Positions 19,855-30,318 of a DNA stretch of 64,000 nucleotides are shown in pieces (position 1 is the first letter of the stretch; each line of letters starts with the position of its first letter). This DNA comes from Puccinia triticina. Taxonomy: Eukaryota; Basidiomycota; Pucciniomycetes; Pucciniales; Pucciniaceae. The DNA lies in contig NC_070574.1 in the NCBI RefSeq assembly GCF_026914185.1, positions 496,001 to 560,000 on the forward strand, given 5' to 3'. Both the position numbers and the translations under genes were made by a program. Below the pieces are notes generated by a model. It saw only the letters and a list, made by a program, of their open reading frames with translations, was not told where the DNA came from and searched no databases.

Positions 19855-21995
19855 TGAGATTCTTCGTCCAAATCCTCTCGAACGGCGGCCATTCTTGAAA
19901 GCACAGCCTTCTTCCCCTTCCCAGGAAAATCGCGCTCCCATCGACCTTGATCCGTGGCGCACAACAAAATCTCAATCTGCCGGCCTTCCGAGTCTGGTAG
20001 CAAGATCTTCTCGCCGCCTTGACCGGAATAAATCAAAGTCACCTTGAAGTCTATGAGGAAAGGTCGCCCCAAAATGAGCGGTCCATCGGCGCGAGTGATC
20101 CAAAAATGACAAGATCCCACGATGGTCCTGCCCACACGAATCTGGACATCCTCTGCGACTCCCATGAGCTCACAGGACTGGTTGCCGATACCCCAGACGG
20201 CCGAACTAAAGTTAACTCGCGGGCTGATATTGAATTTATTTGCCAGCGCGTTCGAGATCAGGTTCAGTTGAGAGCCAGAGTCGATCATCGGGGATGCAGA
20301 ACTCTCCTCCTCCCCCACCAAACATGGGAGGAAGCCAAGAGGACAGGAGTAGAGCCGCGAATCCGAGCCAGGGCCTTCCGGATCCGGTCCCTCCGCCAAC
20401 AACGTGCCAGAAGCCGTCCTGAGCTCCTCAGTGCCAGCTTCCACGCGGCGCTTAGTCACCCATTTCTTCCAGCCCTCCGCCATAGCCGGAGAGATCGCCA
20501 GCAGCTCCCGAATAGTAACTCCCGGGACTGGAAGATCCGAGACCTTCTTGAGCATGTCATCGATGATGTGTGGTTGATCCCTGGTGATTGCCCTCTCGAA
20601 ACGAACCTTCTGAACCGGTGGCTTTGGCTTGCTAGACGACTCGGGTGGGTCCGAGCTTGACGGAACCGGATCTACCTTCGGCGCAGCCGGACTCCTCTCG
20701 AAAAGCTCGGGCTCCTCGTCCATGTCTTCCACGTCGAAATCCTCACGAGGTGTCGAAGTCTTCCTAACTGGTTTCCTTCCTGCTGAAGGTGGGACCATTG
20801 GCGCCTTGTAGGGCTTCGGGGCTTCGTGCTTCTTACGAGCTGGGTCCGCCTCGTAGGTTCCCGCAAAAGTTTGAGAGGAAACCGCCGGAGGGTACCACGG
20901 GTCCAAAGATCCACAAGTAGCTCGGAATTCGCCCGTACCAGAGGCAGCCGCAGCTTTCGGCTGGAAAGAAGCAACTACATGTCGGATAGGTCGAGAAGAA
21001 TCGAACGGAATCAGTGCCCCATTGGGCAGGAAAAAATTGTTGCCCTTCTGTTCGACTAGATTCGCCTCCTTATCCTTAACCAGCTCCATGCAGCGTCCCT
21101 TGCCATGCCCCTCGCGATGACAATAGTAACAAACTAAAGGGCCACGAGGTTCGCGCGTCGTTCCCGGTGTCGAAGGAGCGCCCTTCATCACAAACTTTTT
21201 CTCCAAGCGCTGCTTGAACGACTGCAGCATCTTGGAGATTTCGTCCACAGTTGCGGGAGCCTTGTCTGAGACCGGGGCCTCCTTCGGGCGTCGATCGTCT
21301 TCCATTTCTTGCATGATCTCATTCGCAGCCTTGAATTCAGATGACGACACTGCGACAGGCGCCGGTTTGATATGCTCGGAGGTAAAAGCCACCTCTTCTT
21401 CCATCTCGTATTTGACGGCCGCGCGGAGCTTGCTCAAAACTGGGAGACGGTACCGTCCGTCCAGTGTCTTGACCATCTTCTTCTCTTTGACTAGATAGGA
21501 CTTGATGCGCTGCTGGAACGCGGGTGAGAATGAAAAGAAGAAATGATCGACCGCTAGATCCTCTGAAGTTAGGTGCTGATACCGAATCAAGTAGGATAAA
21601 ATGACGTCGAACACAGATTTAAACGATCGATAGGCGTCCAATGAGGCAATGCCGCCCTTGGCGGTCCATGAGTCTTTAAGGGCTTGAAGATCCGCGACAG
21701 TGTACCGGACTGTATCAACCTGACCCCAACGTTCAATCATCTGTTCACGAAGCGTAGTCCACGACTTCGTCGCGTAGCCGCTCATGTCCCAGACAGCATC
21801 CTGGATATCCTCACTTCCGAGAAAGGATGGGATCTGAAGAACCTTGTCTTCATCAGACGCGCCGTCGAGATTAGCCGCTAGCTCGTACTGGCGGAGGAAA
21901 GCTTCAACTCAAGTCCCGGTGAACCTGAGAGACCAATCTTGAGGCTTGATTTTAACCATCTTGCGCGAGGATCCCGAGTCCTGAGACGAATCCAT
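19845..21995 (-). CDS. gag: gypsy-Y Gag-protease (one nonsense codon near the start)
   Basis: The frame starts at ATG 21995 (MDSSQDSGSSRKMVK) and would be 716 codons. A TGA at 21909-21911 (codon 29) interrupts it; surrounding sequence (LRFTGT.VEAFLRQYELAA) is typical Gag and suggests loss of a sense codon such as CGA. Downstream the frame is open from 21908. The Gag core spans about residues 30-230. A zinc knuckle (CYYCHREGHGKGRC) is near 288 and retropepsin (MIDSGSQLNLIS) near 571. The frame ends at the slip site. The protease is therefore made with Gag, and RT/integrase only after frameshifting. Confidence 0.88.
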
Positions 21996-22033
21996 GATGA
22001 TCTAGACGCAGGGAACGGGAATAGTCGAGGCGG

Positions 22034-22109
22034 CTCACAGCAGTGGCAAATGTAATGCTTCAAAACTCGTAGTAGATACCCGCGGAGGTGCACAATTGGG
22101 AGGACTTAC
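22034..22109 (-). repeat. intron-like module, copy d (gypsy-Y leader)
   Basis: The module lies 39 bp upstream of the gag ATG in the untranslated leader. Minus-strand ends are GTAAGTCCTCCCA and CCACTGCTGTGAG. In this position it would make a normal 5'-UTR intron of 76 nt. Confidence 0.65.
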
Positions 22110-22260
22110 TTTTAGTCTCCTGTGCCTCCGCCGCTGAACACACAAAAAGAAAATAAAGGAAAAAGGATTTCCCGGTCGGTAAGGAATCGGTTCCGTCCGG
22201 AAGAATAAACCTAAAAAAAAGAACTCGACCGCCAAGCGTCTCAAAAACCGTGAAAATCGG

Positions 22261-22310
22261 CGAGACTGTAAATCTTGAGGTCGCTGGTTCGATCCCGGCT
22301 CGGGGGACCA
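22261..22310 (-). other. extended primer-binding region: 3' half of tRNA-Tyr(GUA) with CCA
   Basis: The plus strand carries an anticodon stem (CGAGA/TCTTG) with loop CTGTAAA (anticodon GTA), a 5 nt variable region, a T arm (GCTGG-TTCGATC-CCGGC), an acceptor strand TCGGGGG, discriminator A and CCA. This ends two bases before the 5' LTR. So about 50 nt, not the usual 18, match the tRNA. The CCA and the absence of an intron after the anticodon indicate copying from mature tRNA. Confidence 0.85.
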
Positions 22311-22312
22311 AA

Positions 22313-23061
22313 TGTGGAACTCCGTCCGGTGCAGGCCGGCGGCAGTTAGGTGGAGGGGAATGGGGAAAAGAGGTTTGTGTGCCCTCCGGGTGATGGTCGG
22401 GATGAGCGGAGAGGATTGGTTGAGCGATGAGGTTTTGGGGGGGGGGGGAGATTTTACGACGGCGTTGAGCGCGCGTCGGCGGTTGGTTGTTTTTGAGGGA
22501 TTAAGTGGAAAGACAGGGAAGGGAAGAAGAGGACTCCAGATGATCAATAAGATTCAGGATGGCGCTATGGAGGGCGTCGGATAATCAACAATAAACTCTG
22601 ATGGATTCCTAATTTGGGATCAGCTAGGTTCCATGCCCCCCTTCCTCTGAGTTCGTGGGCGAACTCAGACTCCAGGGGGCGCCGCGGACTGCGGACCCGT
22701 CATCACGCCCCGCACGCGCACAAAGACAAAACAAAACAACACAAAACCACAAGCAGGCTACAAAAGAGAACAAACCAAACCCTCCCCACTGAACCCATCC
22801 AAAGCGCGCAGTAGAGAAAAGGAAAATAAAACAGAGGATCCATGAAAAAGAAAACAACAACCTGAGATAACAAGCAGAACAAACAAAGGAAAGGGTGATC
22901 CTGAACACGTCTTGAAGGCGCGACGCGCGCCGCGTCGCAAGATCTTGAAAGGAACTGAGTCTTGAGTCTTGAAGCTTGAATCCTGGGGCACCTCGACCAG
23001 CCGCGCGCCAGCGCGCAATGCTTTGAACTGAGTCTACATCTGTACCATGCGGCACACCACA
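22313..23061 (-). repeat. gypsy-Y 5' LTR
   Basis: This is the 749 bp right-hand copy with TG...CA ends on the plus strand. On the minus strand it precedes the tRNA-Tyr-matching PBS, so it is the 5' LTR of the leftward-reading element. Confidence 0.95.
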
Positions 23062-23395
23062 ACGTAGAAGTTGCTCTGATTGCCAAGGAACACCCAAATG
23101 TGAACAGCTTAAAAAAATTCCAAAACATTTTTCATAAAGGCCTTAAAATGAGCTTTAAAATTTTATTAAAATCCCATTGTGAAACCCCCTATTGTCTTCA
23201 TATTGTCTGTCTGTTTTAGATTTCATTTCTACAACATTAGGTAAAACTTATTGTTCACTTTTCAGTTTATATCAATATTGATCTTATTTTTGTTGGTTGT
23301 TCAAGTTATTACTACTACTGGTTTCTTTAAGTGTTTGCAATAGCACTGTTCACGTAAGAAATCTATGACCATGGTGAGAGATATACATCACTACA

Positions 23396-23823
23396 TGGTA
23401 GCAAGAGTCTGAAATTGAATAACCACCAGAGATAGAATAACTACAGCTGCAGACACAACAATACTGCAAAATGTCCCAATCCAGTTCCGACAAAGCCGTT
23501 TCCTCAACAAAAATTCGGATTACAAAATGTAAGGGTTTCTCCCTTACTGAAACAGAAGTCAAGCTAGATGCATATATGCATATGCATATACATTGTAGGA
23601 TTCTCTATATAAGCTTGTAGTACTTGACTGCTCTCATCCTCTCTTCTTCCCCAAGCTGGTCTTTACGTCAAGGTTTCCCTTTCCACTACTTCTCAAGACT
23701 CATTAGTGAAATATCATTCTTTTATATAGACTCCTGGCCTTTGGCCCTCCGTCCCACCGATCCTTCCAGTGAGGGTTCACAGAACCCTTACACAAAATTA
23801 AATCAACAAATTACTGGGCATGG
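23396..23823 (+). other. copia-1 PBS and leader
   Basis: TGGTAGCAAGAGTC at 23396 directly follows the LTR and resembles Met-tRNA-type PBSs. The rest is untranslated leader without other features apart from a TATGCATATGCATATGCATA palindromic tract near 23573. Confidence 0.5.
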
Positions 23824-25444
23824 CGTTATCATATGGACAACTGCATGGTTGGACGCGGTGACATGGACTTATTTGAAAGATCTTATTATGCGCAGAAACC
23901 ATCACCCAAGAACTACAAGAAACGGAATTCTGGAGCAATCTCGTTACTACTCAGTGTTGTCTCCAATGAGCTTCATCACAAAATTCAGGTGCACGAAACT
24001 TTTCTCGACGCTTGGAACGCTCTAGCAACTGCATGTGGAAAAGATTCCGTGGTGGTCATTTGCAAAAAACTCTTTGAATTACTCTCCCTGGAATTCGAGC
24101 CACAGTCTTCCCTTCAAGCGCACATTTCAAAATTCAAATCTCTCTACACCGAATTGACTGTACTGAAGACCAATAATTGACTGTACTGACAACCAATAAA
24201 GCCTTCATGGACATCTCAACTGGGCTTGCCGCTGCCTTCTTTCTCCAAAGCATCAAAAACAACAAAGCTTTGGCCGCTCTAGTACAAACGCTATATGATG
24301 TGAAGCCCTTCAACTTGCAATCCGTTACTGATTGCATAGGCATGGAACACATCCGTCGCGGAGGTGAAAAAGAATCAGTACACATGTCTGGCGCAAAAGG
24401 GAAGGGACGTGGTTCAGGTGGATCCACTCGTGGTCAAGGCTCTTTCAGTCGAGGACGTGGCGGATACCGAGGAGTTGCACCTACGTTTCATACAAACTCA
24501 TCTCAAACCCTTGAACAACGGCTTGCTAACATTGAACAAGCAATTAGCTCATCTTCATCATTGGAAAATCCATCCATACGTATGTTTGATGATCAGCAAC
24601 ACTCCTCGATGGCATCTCAGTCTCAGCATTCGAGTACTCATCAATAATCTGACGCCTCCGACTCGTGGTTCCATATAAGTCTTGATCCTGAAAGCATTAT
24701 GAGCTCAGGCGCTGTTAAAGACACAGAACTTATCTTTGATACTGGCGCTACTGGTTCGGCCGTCTGTAACATCACCATGCTAACTCAAGTTAAGGAGATT
24801 CCACACAAGAAGATAGCGACATTTTCCTCTCCTCTCTATGCCACGCACACGGGTACACTCCGACTTGGAGACATGCATATTTTGCCTGTTCTCTTCGTGC
24901 CTGGTGCTAGCGTAAATGTCCTCTCGTGTTCTCAAGCGGAGGATCATGGATTACGAGTATACCACAAACAAGGTCTATTCCTGCTCAAACAAGGAAACAT
25001 CATAATCAAGTCGTTCAAACGTCGTGGTTGGTTGTATATTAGTAATGGAGAAGCAGACTCAATTAACGCCGTCAAGCATCTGCCAGCTCAGTCCCGCGTC
25101 AATTGGCATGTACTTCTGGTTCATCCCTCTGATCAATACCTGAAAATTACGCTGGACAAGCTTGGAGTTCAAACCTCTTTGGAAATCTTGGATTCACACA
25201 GGCGATGCAATGTATTTCGCGCTGTAAAACTCAAACAGACTCCCCATGTTAATCACATCCCATCTGCTACCTTACCTTTCCAGAAACTTCATTTCGACAC
25301 GATGGAAATCAACACCCCTTCAAAATTTGGTCACAAATACGTTGTTGGGATCGTGGATGACTGGAGCAGATATGTTTGCACATACGTGGTCAATTCCAAG
25401 ACTGATGTAGAGGCTAAGCTCTTAAGCTACTTTGAGGAAATAAG
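23824..25444 (+). pseudogene. copia-1 Gag, protease and start of integrase
   Basis: Gag begins in 23833-24180 and shifts frame at a 23 bp tandem duplication (ATTGACTGTACTGA.GACCAATA, about 24155-24200). It continues from 24177 to 24647 with an RG-rich tail (FSRGRGGYRG). A TAA at 24645-24647 is followed in the same frame by the protease (LIFDTGATGSAVCN) and the GAG-pre-integrase/integrase start (VGIVDDWSRY). The zinc-region pair CNVF has Phe where Cys is expected. The frame stops at the solo LTR inserted at 25445. Confidence 0.85.
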
Positions 25445-26004
25445 TGTAGGAATTTGAGATCTTTCACTTTATTGCAGCACACTATTTAAAAGCTAGTAGT
25501 AGTATGACACTGAGATAAAAAGGAAAGAAAATCAAGAATAGTGAGAATAGAGAAGGAAAACATGATTGAATGAGTGAAACCAAGTACCTTCTTATAGTTT
25601 GGGGCCTAACTATAACTCGAATAGATTCTCAAAGAAGATTTTAACAGGAATGAAATGGACACAGACAAAACAAGCCTAAGTAGAAACAATGGTTAATAAA
25701 GAATAAACAATGAGAGATAAATGTCGGAAAGGAAATGGGTTGAGAGTTGGGCTATACCTCCACTTGTGTCTGAACCTTGCTCCTCCTGAGTCTTCTGAAC
25801 CTAGACGAATTTCTGAATCAGATCCAAACTGCAATTCTAGGACGTGTTCTCGAAAGGTGATTAAGGGCTCGGTGTTTGGTGGTGTAAAGCAATACAATGG
25901 TCCAGAGTCAAACTCGGACTTTGGGGTGCGGGCCAAGTACAATGAAACTTGGTGTTGACAGTCACTTTGCATATTCATCTTGCTGACGGAATTATTTGTT
26001 GACA
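25445..26004 (+). repeat. solo LTR (560 bp) inside copia-1 integrase
   Basis: The ends are TGTAGGAATT and TTGTTGACA, flanked by the perfect 5 bp duplication ATAAG (25440-25444 and 26005-26009). Removing the LTR and one copy of ATAAG rejoins the integrase frame (FEEIRNK... to HGSEFSS). Strand is arbitrary, since the LTR is read from its TG edge and no partner element is known. Confidence 0.9.
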
Positions 26005-26009
26005 ATAAG

Positions 26010-26419
26010 GAACAAAGTTGATTGTTATTCAGAATATCTTCACAGCAATCATGGATCTGAGTTCAGTTCTTTGGTGTTTCTCTCATAAGTTCAGGCTCTG
26101 GGAATGTTGTTAGAAAGGGGGGCTCCATACTTGCCGCAAACAAATGGAATCACCAAACGGTTCAATCAGACCTTGCTAGTGAAAATTCAATGCCTGCTCG
26201 CCCAATCCAATGTTCCGCTGTGTTACTGGCACAAGGCTGCGTTGTACTCAACAGTCTTAATAAATAATTCTCCTCACAAAGCACTCGAGTGGCTATCTCC
26301 GACTGAAAAATTGGTTTTGGCTCTGGCAACAATTGAACCGCAGCGTAATTTGTTGCACCTCATACCATTTGGAGCAATTACGTTTGTTCACCGTAAGCAG
26401 GACTTGAAGATAAAACCAG
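26010..26419 (+). pseudogene. copia-1 integrase, C-terminal part
   Basis: Resumes after the solo LTR with SNHGSEFSS, a stop in FLS*, then GAPYLPQTNGITKRFNQTL, the integrase D/E motif region of copia elements. The frame reaches 26419, where a gypsy-Y-type solo LTR is inserted. Confidence 0.85.
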
Positions 26420-27212
26420 TGTGGTAGACAAACTGGTACACGCGTGGGAATCAGTTTTACGCGCAGGGCGCGCGCCAGAAGACGTCAAGGGTCAAGACAT
26501 CAAGGCCTCAAGCTCCCAAACTTCAAGGCTTCCTCAAGATTCAATGGCGCGGCGTGGCGCGCATCCTCAGGGCGTTTCAGGTTTCTCTTCCTTTCTTTTC
26601 TTTTGTTTCTGTTTTCCTGGTTCTGTTTCTCTTTCATCATGTTTGTTATTTTCTTTTCTTATATGCGCGTCTTGGTTAGGTTTTGGATGAGGAGGGTTGG
26701 TTTTGTCTTGTTTCATTTTGTTTTGTTTTGTGTCTGCTGTTTTGTTTGTTGTAGAGCACGCGTGCGCGCTAGGTTGTGATGAGATGTCTGCTACATGTCA
26801 CCAACTCCAAGGTTTGAGTTCAGTTTGAACTCAGGCTTTGGAGCGGCATGGACCACTCTGAACCATAAAGATTCTCAGTTCTCCATCAAAATTCAAAGTT
26901 ACAAGTCTTGGCAACTGTCTGCCCGTAGTCTCAGCTCTTTAAGGTTCATTTTCCCCGCAACACCAATCTCCTCCAACACTCTGGTTTAGATCACACCCCG
27001 CCGGCAGTATCCCCGGCTACCTTCTCAAACAAACAAAAAACCCGCCGACGCGCAATTCCAGCCGTTGTAAAATCAATTCCCCCCAACGCTACACGGCTCT
27101 CTGCGCTCACTCACGGCCAATCACCCCGGAGGGCATATACATCTTAGTTTTCTTTTCTTTTCCATTCTTCTCCCCCAACTGACACCAGCTTAGCACCAGA
27201 CGGAGTTCCTCA
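26420..27212 (+). repeat. solo LTR of the gypsy-Y family (793 bp)
   Basis: The start TGTGGTAGACAAACTGGTAC and end GACGGAGTTCCTCA are homologous to the reverse complement of the LTR at 32635-33454. The 4 bp duplication is CCAG/CCGG (26416-26419 and 27213-27216, one transition), the same length as for gypsy-Y. Removing it restores the copia-1 frame (KPAGVKMTFLGYELL). Confidence 0.9.
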
Positions 27213-27216
27213 CCGG

Positions 27217-27829
27217 CAGGAGTAAAGATGACTTTTCTTGGCTATGAACTATTATCAGATGCTATGAGGTTTCTGGATTGATCTACGGGACGTATCATAC
27301 TTAGTTGCGACTATACTCAGGTTGCCCCATCAAATACCGCAGATCTATTCTCCATGAAGAAATCTACCAACAGTCTTCCTGAATCAGTTGCTGAGTCCTA
27401 CAACACATCTGAATGGGTCCAACTTCCGTCATTACCGCTGCATTGTGATGAATCTCTCTCTGAATCCGCTCAAGAAGACACAGAAAAAGTTCAGCAAGAA
27501 GTTGTGCCATTGCCACAGCATCCCACTCCGTCAACTCCATTTGATCACACTGGTGGTGGTCAAGGTCAGCAAACTACTGAGTCTCCACAAACTAGTACTC
27601 CACGCGCTCTGGGTGCATTTCCCAAAGGCGGAAATCAAAATCGTGAAGATCAATCATCTTCAAGTCACACACCTTGGACAACAGCTCAAGTGAATAAATC
27701 TTTAGTCACTCTATCAATAAAAAGTCTAATTATTGTGCCAGCTAAGTCGCGGAAGCCAAATTGGGAGTACGTGGTGAAAAGACCGAATGACAAAGCACCC
27801 AAGGACATCAGCAGTGCAATTTCCAAAGA
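27217..27829 (+). pseudogene. copia-1 spacer between integrase and RT
   Basis: The frame continues the integrase across the solo LTR, with a TGA in RFLD*STG near 27280. It then runs through an S/Q/P-rich linker (ESVAESYNTSEWVQLPSLP) typical of the region between copia integrase and RT. It is cut by the CACTA-like element at 27833. Confidence 0.8.
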
Positions 27830-27832
27830 CAA

Positions 27833-28930
27833 CACCAGGGGAGATATGTTCCCACCCCCCAGGGAGTGCCTTACTGTAACTTTTTTACATAACTGTGCTG
27901 GAGGCCTTTGGTAAAGCAATATTGAATAGGTATGAACAAGACTGGAAGTCAGCGTGGAAATCAGTTGGAAATCATCCTGAAATAAACCATAACTTGCCAA
28001 AAAATTATCCAGAACTCATCTATAATTCATCCAGAACTCATCCAGAATATAGTCCTTTCTTGGCTCCATGACCAGTGTGTCCTTTCCATGGAGATGTGAA
28101 AGGCCCAGCCTGTGATTTTTTCTCCCTCATGTACTCGCGTACATCAGGGGGACAATTGGTGTCTCAAAACAAATTTTTTACTTTTCATGTGGCTGTGAAA
28201 GGCCCATCCTGTGATATTTCCACCTCAATGTACGCGCGTACATCAGGGTGACTATTAGCAAAGTGCAAAAAGGTTAACTTGCATGTGCACATGTGAATTT
28301 TGAAAAGCAAAAAAATACAAAATTCACTAGATCATTTTTGTGAGGAGGACAGGATATATGGCCAAAGTGAATTGTCACCGCAATCCAACCTTGACTTAAC
28401 TCAGACTTTCACCCTATTAAAACAGTTTTTTGTCATTTTTATCAGCCAAATTCAAATTAATTCCCGCATTTACAAGAAAATGGGTTTCAATTTCAATGAC
28501 TGCAACATTACCACATTCCAAAAATCTAAACCCAATAATACCAAGTCAACTTTTAGTTTAATTTTGTACATCAGGGCATATAATGTGAATTACAAGAGAC
28601 CCATTTTTTTGGAGGAATTACTTTTGAGAATGGGAATTTTGCTTTGCTATCCTTAAAAAGCAGTAAACAGGAGCAATTGATGAGTTGGACTTTGGTGAAA
28701 TATCATTTCATCATATTTCTTCCTACAGTTGTACATAGAAAACAAAAGAATTCTACACAACATTGTGTTGACTTCCAAATCAATTGTGACTGACTTTTCA
28801 CTAACTCCTCCATCCAATTTACTATTTCGGGGATGAGTTACTAATCCACATCAGGCTCACATCCGACCAAAACTCACATAAAATTCAGCTCTGGCACTCC
28901 CTGGGGAGTGGGAACATATCTCCCCTGGTG
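27833..28930. mobile_element. CACTA-like non-autonomous DNA transposon (1098 bp)
   Basis: The inverted termini are CACCAGGGGAGATATGTTCC, extending to about 37 bp with one mismatch. The target duplication is CAA (27830-27832 and 28931-28933). Excision restores the copia frame (SKDNILPLSRRSEEE). A subterminal direct repeat with palindrome TGTACNCGCGTACA occurs twice (28120-28250), as is usual in CACTA elements. No transposase is encoded. Confidence 0.85.
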
Positions 28931-28933
28931 CAA

Positions 28934-29231
28934 TATTCTACCCTTGTCGAGACGTTCTGAAGAGGAAGCAAATGAAGATGATGACGATCTCGTGGATGAA
29001 GTTTCTGTCGACAAAGCACTTGTAGATGAAGCAGAAAGATTGGTATGGGAGGAAGCCATGGGCAAGGAGTTTTCCTCGCTCAAATTCCACTCCACAGGGG
29101 CACTTGTTCCACCTCCTCCTGACAAAAAAATTATTGGCAGAATGTGGCTATTGTCTCGGAAAAGGAATGAGTACAATGAAGTGTACAAGCACAAGGCTTG
29201 TTGGGTGACTTTTGGCAATCATCAAGAATAT
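28934..29231 (+). pseudogene. copia-1 RT, N-terminal part
   Basis: The frame is NILPLSRRSEEEANEDDDD, then AERLVWEEAMGKEF and CWVTFGNHQEY, the conserved start of copia RT. It is cut after HQEY by the next insertion. Confidence 0.85.
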
Positions 29232-30318
29232 CAAAAAACTGGGAGATGTTGTAAAGCTCAAAAGTGTCCCTGAGAACCTTTTGCTGAGTGCGGAAAGGGA
29301 TGAATGAGGTTACCTCTGCCTTTCCTGGGTTACTAGACACTAAAACAAGCCACCCAATCTATGATTGGAAGGTTTAATGTAGTGATAGTGGAGGTGTATC
29401 AAAAGATAGCCTACTTTGAGCAGGTGTCTTAAGGGTCATGGTAATGTAGCTGATGTGTAAGTGTTGTAATGAGGTTGTAATTTGTATGTAAGGGTGCAAA
29501 ACCACAATATAGAGTGGGGCTAATACTGTAGAGTGAGAAAGTATTGTACTGTTATGGGGTAAGCTGAGTGCAAGTAGTTTGCTGAGAGAAATTACAACTG
29601 GGGGGAGGAGAGCCTCCTCAAATATAAAAGAGTGAGCCATTTTAGCTCCAGGGGAACAAAAGGATGAAGTGTTTTAGCTGCCCTGAAGACTACAATGAGG
29701 TATTTTGGCTGGTTGTTGACAGGTCACATGAGGTCATGATGTCATATGAGGGAATTTAGCTAGTGAGAGATAGGAGGTGAGATGTTTTAGCTGGCCTGGC
29801 CTGTCAAATGATGTCATCTGCAAGCTGCATGAGGGGTTTTTGCTATCTTGACACCTGCATGATGTCATCTGTCAACTGTCAGACTGCAGCCCCTATTACA
29901 CTAATCTGCATGCACCTGCATAAGACTGCATAAGCCTGCATCAAGTTTGCATAACACTGCATGACACTTCATGACATGTGCATAGCACAATGTAATGAGT
30001 GCAGCTGATGAGGTAAAGTGTATGTAAAAGGTAGACAAGCTGTCAGGGTGGTCCATGTAACGGATTACATGTCCTGGCCGGTAAGTGTGGTTCATGTAAC
30101 GGATTACATGACCTGAGTATGATGTTTTGTGTGTATGTCACTGAATGATGGTGTCTTGAAAGGGTTGTAACTGGTGACCCATAGGAGTGTAAGGTGTGTT
30201 GTCCATGGTGTCCTGTGTAGTTTTGGCCATAGAATCCCGTGGTGTTGCCGTATTGGTTGATTTGAGAGTGTACATATGAGAAAAAAAGGAAATTTTGAAA
30301 TAGGCTAGATGGGCAACC
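29232..30318. mobile_element. unresolved 1.1 kb insertion in copia-1 RT
   Basis: RT stops after HQEY (29231) and resumes at IKHTTTYASVG (30319). The insert is non-coding. It contains a GAGAGCCTCC/TATA box and GAGG minisatellite (29600-29850) like those at 12960 and 39780, a TGCATRA-rich tract (29900-29960), and two copies of the palindromic CATGTAACGGATTACATG (30053 and 30091). No clean target duplication was found, so its class is unknown. Confidence 0.6.

Larger units (their letters stand above)
14874..23061 (-). mobile_element. gypsy-Y: near-intact Ty3/gypsy element with 749 bp LTRs
   Basis: The LTRs at 14874-15622 and 22313-23061 differ by only two transitions that I could see. The target duplication is ACGT (14870-14873 and 23062-23065). 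Internal order on the minus strand is PBS, leader, gag-protease, -1 frameshift, RT-RNase H-integrase, hairpin, 3' LTR. The only clear lesion is a TGA at gag codon 29. The element is among the youngest insertions in the window. Confidence 0.93.
14796..23190. mobile_element. MITE copy 1 (AGGGGG-TTCACAAT family), split by gypsy-Y
   Basis: Terminal inverted repeats start AGGGGGGTTCACAATAGG and, from the other end, AGGGGGTTTCACAATGGG; they pair over about 33 bp. The target duplication is ATT (14793-14795 and 23191-23193), confirmed by the uninterrupted LTR copy at 37470. Without gypsy-Y and its duplication the MITE is about 203 bp and non-coding. Confidence 0.8.
14480..23395 (+). repeat. 5' LTR of copia-1, interrupted by a MITE that is interrupted by gypsy-Y
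   Basis: LTR sequence occupies 14480-14795 and 23194-23395 (518 bp in all). It matches the 3' LTR (36359 onward) across CTCAACTCAAACTCAACTCA and, after the insert, GTCTTCATATTGTCTGTCTG. The end is set at CTACA (23395) because TGGTAGCAAGAGTC, a plausible tRNA-derived PBS, follows at once. Confidence 0.8.

Noticed and set aside
20019..20660. 213-codon plus-strand frame
   Set aside because: It is antisense to the gypsy-Y gag/protease frame, whose zinc knuckle and DSG motif are clear.
22261..22310. A functional tRNA-Tyr gene
   Set aside because: Only the 3' half is present, CCA is encoded, and it abuts the LTR at PBS distance; it is a primer-binding region.
28300..28656. 118-codon frame in the CACTA-like element
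   Set aside because: AT-rich, no transposase motif, and far too short for a CMC transposase.
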